Of a stretch of DNA of 25,552 nt, positions 16,441 to 22,786 are shown piece by piece; within the stretch, counting starts at the first letter, position 1; every line of letters starts with the position of its first letter. A model generated the notes under the pieces. It was not told the DNA's origin. It saw only the letters and a program-made list of their open reading frames with translations, and did not search any database. The DNA lies in the IMG/VR virus record IMGVR_UViG_3300048102_000225, positions 1 to 25,552 of that record, one strand, 5' to 3'. The position numbers and the translations under genes are program-made. Source of the DNA: a virus.

Positions 16441-17956
16441 TGTTGACTGCACTATCAGTGAGTTGCTGCGTTAATGCTAACTCCTGTGCTTGTTCTTGCT
16501 CAGCCTGTAATTCTTGTTCGGTTTTCACTAAGCCAGCTGTCTCAATAGAATCAGACGCAGCGAAGCGTCTAATCAGTTCAGCAGGATTGATGTACTGCAG
16601 CATCTGCTCTGGTCCTAACGTTGCAGCTATCACTTGCAAGAAGTTAGTAAGACGTACCTTGTCATTTGTTCTTGCAATTGCTTCTAGTCCAGTTGTTACT
16701 TGAGGCTTGACCAGACCAGCAGGGATCGGTGGCAGTGCTCCATCTGATTCCATCAGTGCCAACACACGACGGACCAGCGGCAGTTGCAGCTCCTGACTCA
16801 GCTGTGAATAGATACCTCCCAGTCCTTCCTCAAGTTGGCTGGCAATCAATCTGATCTCCTCTGCTGTCACCCGCTCTGCATCACGCCTTGTCGCCTCGTT
16901 CAGCAGGAAGCTATAGGTCAGTCGTTTCTCAATCACCTGCATCGTTTGCAGTGCTGTTGAGAAGTCACCCTGCTTGTTCGTGGTCATTGGCTCCACGTCC
17001 GCAGCATTGCCTGCCACGATCGCCCCGTTGCTACTGCGGGCCAACACATCAGCTCTCGTCAATCCATTCGGATTCACAAGGAACAACGTCTTAGCTGCAA
17101 TCAAACTTCCTTCTGTGATCGCTTTCGTCAGGCTGTCCAGTGCCTGTAGATCCGGTAAAAGCTCCTCGCATAATCCTCTGCCGTAGCTCTCCCCACTGAC
17201 CTTCGCCCAGCGCAATGCGATCCAAGGTGAGCGCTCAACAGTGGTGAATCCCAGTGTGCTGGCAATACGTTCGCCACTGAATTCTTGATACCACTCCACC
17301 CTGTCCTTGTCGTAATCAACCCGGACGTGGGTGTAGAGATCATGGAACGCATTGGGATCGTCATCCTTGACCTTGGCGTGTCCTGCTGGCAGGTGATCAG
17401 CCGTGACTTGCTCACGCACCACAATCTCTGACACGTGTCCCTCAGGGTCACGCTGCACCACATAGCTACGCAGGGAGTACATGCGGATGGCATCTCTCTC
17501 GATGTAGAGCAGTGCATTGCCCGACACGATCAGATGCTTCATCGCTTCAAACAGCGATGCCCTTGCCTGTAGCTGGTCAAGCTTGGCAATGATCTCCATC
17601 TCAATGTTGGCTAGCGCCACATCGATCTGACTGATCAGTTCGTTCTCTTCGATCTGCTGGTTCTCTGCCTCACGACGCATTGCCTCGCCGTCAATCATCA
17701 GGCGAAAGAATGGGGACGCGGGAGGGTAAAGAGCAAGAAGAATTTTTGCGGACAAAGAAGAGACACCTCGGCTACCCACGCCTTGGTGGCAAGTAGGCAG
17801 GGCGTTGAATTGTTCTCCTGTGAGTCCTTCGTTCTGATCGCTCTCAGGTATGAGCGAAGGGATCGTGAGCTTGGAAGCATCAATGCCTCGTCTGAGGTAG
17901 ATGCTGCGATAAAGCTGCAGGTTGCGATAGCGAGTTTGAGCTGTGGTTTTTGCCAT
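16388..17956 (-). CDS. 8: Portal / head-tail connector protein (T7 gp8-like)
   Basis: This 522-residue protein matches the T7 gp8 connector (536 residues). An N-terminal RYRNLQLYRSIYLRRGIDASKLTIP is followed by the typical GVGSRGVSSLSAKILLALYPP region and the FEAMKHLIVSGNALLYIE core. DAERVTAEEIRLIASQLEEGLGGIYSQL follows near residue 365. Twelve copies form the DNA entry ring at one capsid vertex. The ATG overlaps the previous stop (TGATG), and the last 53 bases overlap a small ORF. Confidence 0.95.
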   Translation of the reverse strand: MAKTTAQTRYRNLQLYRSIYLRRGIDASKLTIPSLIPESDQNEGLTGEQFNALPTCHQGVGSRGVSSLSAKILLALYPPASPFFRLMIDGEAMRREAENQQIEENELISQIDVALANIEMEIIAKLDQLQARASLFEAMKHLIVSGNALLYIERDAIRMYSLRSYVVQRDPEGHVSEIVVREQVTADHLPAGHAKVKDDDPNAFHDLYTHVRVDYDKDRVEWYQEFSGERIASTLGFTTVERSPWIALRWAKVSGESYGRGLCEELLPDLQALDSLTKAITEGSLIAAKTLFLVNPNGLTRADVLARSSNGAIVAGNAADVEPMTTNKQGDFSTALQTMQVIEKRLTYSFLLNEATRRDAERVTAEEIRLIASQLEEGLGGIYSQLSQELQLPLVRRVLALMESDGALPPIPAGLVKPQVTTGLEAIARTNDKVRLTNFLQVIAATLGPEQMLQYINPAELIRRFAASDSIETAGLVKTEQELQAEQEQAQELALTQQLTDSAVNNGTTQPPAPEIPAEAGA

Positions 17957-19011
17957 CAGGCGAGCTGTAAACCAGCGAGAGGATTAGCGTTGCGGCCAAG
18001 ACCAGTGGAGATGGTCAGGCTGGACAGGGCTGACTTGCGATCTGCAGCTTTGCGGCCCTTGCGCCTGTCACCAACGGCAGGGTTACCTGCTACTTGGTTA
18101 GACGAGGGGATGTAGGCACGCCTCATGTTCTGCGCTCTTCTGTTCTGGTCGGCATAGATCTGTGCTGCTTGTGTGGCCTGCTGTGTTTGCAGGGCGTATG
18201 CGTCGTCCAACCTGCCAAGAGCGTTGGTATATGACTGACGATCATCTGCGATCCTTTGTTCATAGTCATCAATCAAACCTCTGTTTGTGTCCTGAAGGTT
18301 GTTGACAAGAGTGTTGAGGTTTCCAATCTGGTCATTAAATGAATCGCGATCTAACTTGGCTCCTGCTCTTAGATCTCCTAATTGATTTTGCAGCCCCTTT
18401 GTAATCTTGTCGTTGCCGTTGAGCTGGTCATTTGCTGCGTTATACATACCCTGCAGCGAGCCAAGCTGATCATTCAGCCCAAGGTTTGCAGCTGTAAGAT
18501 CATTCATATTGCTATTCATATCTCTAAGATCTCTTCTCAAGTCTTTCCTGTCTTTGTTGCTTTCCCTTAGCTTGTCTTTGACAGGCTCAACAGCTTTGTT
18601 TGCATACAAGTCAGCCTGGCGCTTGCCGTCCCTCTTGTCTGAATACTTGGCAAACCTAAGCGCTGCAACGTCTTTGCTCTTTCTTTGAACACTGAATCCA
18701 ATTGCATTCCTCAGTGAGTCAAGCTCTTTCTTTGTATTGACACCACCGCTGACACCAAGGGCCTTCTTGTGAACGCTGGATAATCCCTTGAATTTGGCGT
18801 TGTTGCCAACGATCTTCCCCTTAGCGTTTGCCTTTTTCCTGCTGCCAAACTTTTGGATGGCCGCTTGATTGACCGTTTTGCGCGTCGCGTTGGTGATCTT
18901 TTTCCCAACGTAAGACCGGGCTGTCTTTTTCTCCTGAAGCTTCTTGCCCTTCTTAGACGTTTCAATCCTGAACGTCCCTCTCTTGTTCTTCTTTTTGTTC
19001 TTCTTACCCAT
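17956..19011 (-). CDS. Basic coiled-coil protein, gp6.7/gp7.3 position
   Basis: This 351-residue protein has a very basic N-terminus (MGKKNKKKNKRGTF, then Lys/Arg-rich to about residue 80). A long heptad-like helical region (about 125-270) has many Asp-Leu and Asn-Asp-Gln repeats. The tail ends with a Gly/Leu-rich NPLAGLQLA. I do not recognise the family by sequence. In T7 the slot between exonuclease gene 6 and portal gene 8 holds the small virion proteins gp6.7 and gp7.3, which are ejected at infection. A similar virion role is plausible by position only. The start overlaps the preceding small ORF by eight bases, and the stop overlaps the portal start. Confidence 0.55.
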   Translation of the reverse strand: MGKKNKKKNKRGTFRIETSKKGKKLQEKKTARSYVGKKITNATRKTVNQAAIQKFGSRKKANAKGKIVGNNAKFKGLSSVHKKALGVSGGVNTKKELDSLRNAIGFSVQRKSKDVAALRFAKYSDKRDGKRQADLYANKAVEPVKDKLRESNKDRKDLRRDLRDMNSNMNDLTAANLGLNDQLGSLQGMYNAANDQLNGNDKITKGLQNQLGDLRAGAKLDRDSFNDQIGNLNTLVNNLQDTNRGLIDDYEQRIADDRQSYTNALGRLDDAYALQTQQATQAAQIYADQNRRAQNMRRAYIPSSNQVAGNPAVGDRRKGRKAADRKSALSSLTISTGLGRNANPLAGLQLA

Positions 19012-19144
19012 TGGAAAGCCCCCTGAGAAAACGGATAACAGAGCGTTGCCCTGAACTGTACCGAACTTGATCGATTGAGTCAGTCAGCTCTGGTGTCTTC
19101 TCAGGGAATAATTTGTCTAGTGCATCTAACAATTCATCTGTCAT
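19004..19144 (-). CDS. Small conserved-looking protein after the exonuclease
   Basis: This 46-residue protein (MTDELLDALDKLFPEK... ending GQRSVIRFLRGLSNG) fills the gap between exonuclease and the coiled-coil gene. Its ATG is 11 bases past the exonuclease stop, with a GCGAG just before it. An upstream ATG at 19186 would overlap the exonuclease by 31 bases. From memory, the acidic helix followed by a 'GQRSV..FL' ending resembles small proteins at this place in cyanopodoviruses. No function is known to me. Confidence 0.6.
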   Translation of the reverse strand: MTDELLDALDKLFPEKTPELTDSIDQVRYSSGQRSVIRFLRGLSNG

Positions 19145-19155
19145 CTCGCGAGTGA

Positions 19156-19938
19156 TTATGCGCTTAAGTGAATCGGGGGATTCCACAGCTTGACTTCTTT
19201 AGTTGCAAAGTCATATTCACCTGTTCGCAGTATGCGTGTCAATCGCGCCGTCGTGAGCGCTGCTGCGTGTGGCTGCTCCACTTTCCCTTTTTCCCTATAG
19301 AGCTGAACAACTTTTTTCCAACACTCCATGGGTCTCGACAGATCGAACTCCGCAACCGCTCGTTCCGCTCTGACTTTCCCCAACGTCGGACAACCGGGGA
19401 CGTTGTCTGTCGAATCTCCTGCGATGACTTGTGTCCAGAAGTTTTGTTCTGCTTCTCGTAAACCAACGAAATGCTCCTCATCATTTGTGAACCAGTAATG
19501 TCTGCCTTGAATTTGATTTAAGTCTTTGTCGTTTGAAATGATAACGTAGTCTGCATTGTCGCACAACATTTCAGTTGCCATGATGCCGATCATGTCATCT
19601 GCCTCGATCATGTCATGCACAGATGCCATGTCACTTTGCAGAAGTTCCTTCTTTAAAGCCAGGTAGCCCGGTGGCTTCCTAGTTGCCTTTCGGTTGCCCT
19701 TGTACTCAGGATAAATCTCTTTGCGGAAGAAGCTGCCGGTTGTCCAGCACTCATGGATCTCGTCGTAGTCAACGTTGAATTGTTCACGAAGATCATTGAG
19801 CATCCCCTTGTATTCGTCTCTGGCTGCGGCGATGTCACAGCTCCATGTCCAGATGTCTGTTGACCACTGAACATCTTTCTGATGCTTGGTGCACGCAGTC
19901 ATGCACGCCATGTCTGCGTCAAGAAGTAGGTACGTCAT
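19156..19938 (-). CDS. 6: 5'-3' exonuclease (T7 gp6-like, FEN family)
   Basis: This 260-residue protein has the metal-binding pattern of 5'-3' exonucleases. It shows DAD at 7-9, YKGNRK at 79-84, EADD at 112-115, SNDKD at 135-139 and GDSTDN at 174-179, the last starting the helix-hairpin-helix (VPGCPTLG). T7 gp6 is 300 residues. It removes RNA primers, degrades host DNA and processes recombination ends. The start overlaps the preceding small ORF by 20 bases. Confidence 0.93.
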   Translation of the reverse strand: MTYLLLDADMACMTACTKHQKDVQWSTDIWTWSCDIAAARDEYKGMLNDLREQFNVDYDEIHECWTTGSFFRKEIYPEYKGNRKATRKPPGYLALKKELLQSDMASVHDMIEADDMIGIMATEMLCDNADYVIISNDKDLNQIQGRHYWFTNDEEHFVGLREAEQNFWTQVIAGDSTDNVPGCPTLGKVRAERAVAEFDLSRPMECWKKVVQLYREKGKVEQPHAAALTTARLTRILRTGEYDFATKEVKLWNPPIHLSA

Positions 19939-20041
19939 TGTTGTTCATGTTGAGTACGGTTTGCAGTGCTGTCCTGTAGCCACGCCAGAAATCTTCTGAC
20001 CCCTTTGCTTCACGCAATAAGACTCCAATCACATGCTCCAT
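19919..20041 (-). CDS. Small ORF where DNA polymerase would be expected
   Basis: A 40-residue frame from the ATG at 20041 overlaps the last 13 bases of the helicase gene and the first 20 bases of the exonuclease. It covers the 90-bp gap between them. The sequence (EHVIGVLLREAKGSEDFWRGYRTAL) looks like a real amphipathic helical protein. The frame is open to an ATG at 20140, deep in the helicase gene, so the start is uncertain and no Shine-Dalgarno decides it. I do not recognise the family. Confidence 0.5.
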   Translation of the reverse strand: MEHVIGVLLREAKGSEDFWRGYRTALQTVLNMNNNDVPTS

Positions 20042-21723
20042 TGAGGGGCTGATTCTGTGAGCTGGTATTTGTTCGCATCGAACGTTATCGATGACATCCA
20101 GCCAACTCTGCCGGTTTCGCGATTCTTTTTCAGGAGACATTTGGTGACGTTGGTTTCTTCAGTGGAACTAGGGTCTGCCATCGGATTGCGTTGCAGCAAC
20201 CAGATGTATGAAGGGATCTGTGCGAGAGAGGCACTGCCTCTCAGGTTTTTAAGTGTCGGTTCACCACCCTCTTCGAACGGCTTACCCAAACCTGCGTCTC
20301 TGGAGAGATGGTTGACGATGACAAAAGTGAAGTTCTCTTTGATTGCGAGCGTCTTGAGTTCAGCAATCGCTTTGTCAATAGTGCGACGCTGGTCAGCGCG
20401 AAGATCAATACCATCTGCGAGAAGGGAGAAGTGGTCAAGGAAAACAACTTTGCATTGTTCATTGAGTACATAATGTTTAACGGTGGCAACAAAATTGTGC
20501 AAAGAATCCATACCAAACTTGTCAAGCAGGTATAGATTTTGTGCAAAGTTTTTGGTCACATCTCTAATCTTGTTCTCATTCTTCTTGCGCTTCGCTTCAT
20601 CCCACAAGTAAAGCGGTTGGCAAGGCGACAAGTCTGGATACAACTTATTCATTGCCTCTGAAATCATCCGCTCATAGGTAACAGATGGAGCTTCCTCAAG
20701 GCCGATGTAAGCACACTTGACCTGCTGCCTCATCACAAGGTCTAGGCAGATGCTTCGTGCGAACAACGACTTGCCGATGCCAGTACCAGCAGCAATGAGG
20801 TGAACCTCACCGGGTCTCATGCCCCTTGTGCATTCGTTCCATAGCTTCCATGGATAGTCATACCCTCTCGAAACATCAGGCTTAAGGATCTTGGCGAGGA
20901 AGGATGGATCATCAGCTTTGACAACGCCATCTATCTGAGCGGCAGGGGCTTTGACAATGGCGTCTGTGATAGCTCCCCTGTCACCATTCATCCATGCTTC
21001 ACTTGCATCCTTATAGGGGAATGCAGTGACGACTCTGGCCCGTGCGCCAATCACTTCGACAGCTTGCTTCGCAGCCTTTTGGCCTGCCTCGTCCTGATCA
21101 AAAAAGATGATCACACGTTGGAACTGCTCGATAAAACTAATGTTTGCCTCAAGCCCCTTCTTGACTGAGCCGGTACCTGAGCAGATAGAGACAATTATCA
21201 TGTCTCTTGTGTTTGCATTAATGCACTCGTAAATACTGAGACAATCAAGCTGTCCTTCTGTAATGACAAGCGTGCCGCCCTTGCCAGTGTGCTGCCCAAA
21301 CAGTTGGACGCCGCTTGATGTGCCTACCCATTCAAATCTTTTCGTCTCAACAGTCCGAATGTGACAGCCAACAACAACGTTGTCCTGATTCCTGACAAAT
21401 GCCAGGTGCTGCTTCATGCCGTTGTGCGTCCTGCATTTGTAGTCATACAGTTGGCATGTCCGCTTGCTGATTTTGCGATTAGTCAGTGCGTAGTAATCAC
21501 CTTGAGGCAATAGTGGTGCTGGAACTTGTTCGCTGATGCTCACGTCGAAACGATCTCCTTTTGTTAGTTGGTAGTAAAGAGGTTGGCTTGGTTCATCTGC
21601 GTCTTCTGCTTTGTAGTTGGCTTCGCAACTGAAGCAGTGGACCCATCCGTTTTCGTCCGTTGAGGCTGCGTCTGAGCTTTCGCATTTGGCACATGCATGG
21701 TGACTCTTGATCCACTTAGCCAT
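20029..21723 (-). CDS. 4: Primase/helicase (T7 gp4-like)
   Basis: This 564-residue protein is a bifunctional primase-helicase. It has an N-terminal zinc-binding domain with CxxC pairs at 11/14 and 30/33. The TOPRIM motifs are TEGQLD (about 153-158) and FFDQDEAG (about 203-210). A RecA-like DnaB helicase domain has Walker A GTGIGKS (about 312) and a Walker B-type VVFLDHFS (about 427). The LRGSASLAQIP segment near the C-terminus contains the family's conserved LRGS motif. T7 gp4A is 566 residues. I chose the ATG at 21723 (MAKWIKSHHACAKC) over one at 21786. The first 160 bases overlap the endonuclease I gene in another frame. Confidence 0.95.
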   Translation of the reverse strand: MAKWIKSHHACAKCESSDAASTDENGWVHCFSCEANYKAEDADEPSQPLYYQLTKGDRFDVSISEQVPAPLLPQGDYYALTNRKISKRTCQLYDYKCRTHNGMKQHLAFVRNQDNVVVGCHIRTVETKRFEWVGTSSGVQLFGQHTGKGGTLVITEGQLDCLSIYECINANTRDMIIVSICSGTGSVKKGLEANISFIEQFQRVIIFFDQDEAGQKAAKQAVEVIGARARVVTAFPYKDASEAWMNGDRGAITDAIVKAPAAQIDGVVKADDPSFLAKILKPDVSRGYDYPWKLWNECTRGMRPGEVHLIAAGTGIGKSLFARSICLDLVMRQQVKCAYIGLEEAPSVTYERMISEAMNKLYPDLSPCQPLYLWDEAKRKKNENKIRDVTKNFAQNLYLLDKFGMDSLHNFVATVKHYVLNEQCKVVFLDHFSLLADGIDLRADQRRTIDKAIAELKTLAIKENFTFVIVNHLSRDAGLGKPFEEGGEPTLKNLRGSASLAQIPSYIWLLQRNPMADPSSTEETNVTKCLLKKNRETGRVGWMSSITFDANKYQLTESAPQWSM

Positions 21724-22109
21724 TGCTGTATCAAGTCGGGAGGAATCGGAATAGTTGTCCAAGGGATCCCGTACTTGCTGCACCACTCGCAGTAAGACGT
21801 CTTGGATGTCTTGCTGATCTTGTCGTGTGGCTTTTGCAGAGCCACAAGAAGGCGCAGATCAGGGTTGGCTGTGATTACAGCCAGTGTCTTGGTGCGATCA
21901 GAAGGGATCCAATACCCCTTCACTTCGATGTGAAAGGGGTGAGGACCATTAACCGTGAAGTCTGGCGTGTACCTGCCTTTCCGGTAATAAACAAAAGAGT
22001 TTTTCTCGTAACTACAGGAGAGACCTTGGGATTCCAAGGCCTGTTCAACCTGTGTTTCGAGCCTTGAGCGGTGCCCCTTCTCTTTGTTCCGCCTGATGTG
22101 CCTGAACAT
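21564..22109 (-). CDS. 3: Endonuclease I (T7 gp3-like Holliday junction resolvase)
   Basis: This 181-residue protein has the T7 endonuclease I active site: Glu18 (SRLETQ), Asp50 (YTPDF), Glu62 and Lys64 (IEVKGYW). T7 numbering is Glu20, Asp55, Glu65 and Lys67. It cuts branched DNA and helps digest host DNA. T7 gp3 is 149 residues. Here residues from about 129 onward are encoded in the overlap with the primase gene and are polar and low in complexity (Gln/Thr/Lys). The start overlaps the SSB stop (TGATG). Confidence 0.93.
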   Translation of the reverse strand: MFRHIRRNKEKGHRSRLETQVEQALESQGLSCSYEKNSFVYYRKGRYTPDFTVNGPHPFHIEVKGYWIPSDRTKTLAVITANPDLRLLVALQKPHDKISKTSKTSYCEWCSKYGIPWTTIPIPPDLIQQWLSGSRVTMHVPNAKAQTQPQRTKTDGSTASVAKPTTKQKTQMNQANLFTTN

Positions 22110-22726
22110 CAGTATTCAGAGGGCTCCATGATGCTGACAGCAGCGTCGTTTTGATCAGAAACAAATCCGTTCTCAATCTTTTCAAAGCCTTTGCTTGCAC
22201 CGCCAGGTGCTACAAGTTCAGTGATTTGAAACTCTTGCAGCTCAAAGTAAACGCCATTCGACATTTGGCTGTAAGCATAGAAAGTAAACTTGACTCTGCC
22301 CATTGAGTTAGAGCCAACAATGTGGTTGCACTCCAGCCCGTTGGAATCATAAAGAGTGGGTGCAGTTTCTTGCCTAATTTCACCTGTCTTAGTTTTCTTC
22401 TGTGCATTTCTTTTAAAGACCCACATCAGATAGCCCTCCTTAGGAGTCTTAGTACCGTCAGGATGCTTATCCATTGACTGCTTGTAAGGCACATTGATCT
22501 TTGTGTTGTTCTTAACAGCAAGAGCAAACTTTTGATTCTCTACTGCTGCCTTGTCAATGATGCTGTCTACAAGCTCAATCAATGGCTTGGATTCTTCCAT
22601 TGTTAGTTCCAAACCGCATTGCCATTGCAGCTTGCCTTGGCCAAAATTGTCGACTTGAGGCTCGTTCAAATTGCAGAATGTGACTCGACCGATGGGCGTG
22701 ACGCCTTCTTGAATGTTGGATGCCAT
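22109..22726 (-). CDS. 2.5: Single-stranded DNA-binding protein (T7 gp2.5-like)
   Basis: This 205-residue protein fits the gp2.5 family. It has an N-terminal GRVTFCNLNEPQ, then beta-rich segments with KPLIELVDSIIDKA and EGYLMWVFKRNA. The C-terminal tail ends with acidic residues and an aromatic (EPSEY), like the acidic, aromatic-ended tail that T7 gp2.5 uses to contact the polymerase and helicase. The frame is open further upstream into the RNA polymerase gene, but the ATG at 22726 gives the family start (MASNIQEGV). Confidence 0.88.
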   Translation of the reverse strand: MASNIQEGVTPIGRVTFCNLNEPQVDNFGQGKLQWQCGLELTMEESKPLIELVDSIIDKAAVENQKFALAVKNNTKINVPYKQSMDKHPDGTKTPKEGYLMWVFKRNAQKKTKTGEIRQETAPTLYDSNGLECNHIVGSNSMGRVKFTFYAYSQMSNGVYFELQEFQITELVAPGGASKGFEKIENGFVSDQNDAAVSIMEPSEY

Positions 22727-22752
22727 GAGTGAGTGATGGATGTCGTGTGACT

Positions 22753-22766
22753 TGCTAACGTTAGCA
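22753..22766. promoter_or_regulatory. Perfect 14-bp palindrome, possible operator
   Basis: TGCTAACGTTAGCA is a perfect inverted repeat in the 56-bp gap before the SSB start, overlapping the possible -10 element. It has no loop and no following T-run, so a protein-binding site fits better than a terminator. The binding protein is unknown. Confidence 0.4.
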
Positions 22767-22786
22767 GATATATACAATGCGGTCAA
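22758..22786 (-). promoter_or_regulatory. Possible sigma70-type promoter before the SSB gene
   Basis: On the minus strand TTGACC (22786-22781), overlapping the RNA polymerase stop codon, is followed 17 bases later by TAACGT (22763-22758). The -35 is good and the -10 is poor. A TATATATC stretch lies in between. A start here would give the replication genes a transcript separate from the polymerase. Confidence 0.35.

Noticed and set aside
20057-20473. 138-codon plus-strand ORF opposite the helicase
   Set aside because: It is antisense to conserved helicase motifs; composition (Ser/Arg-rich) is typical of a shadow frame.
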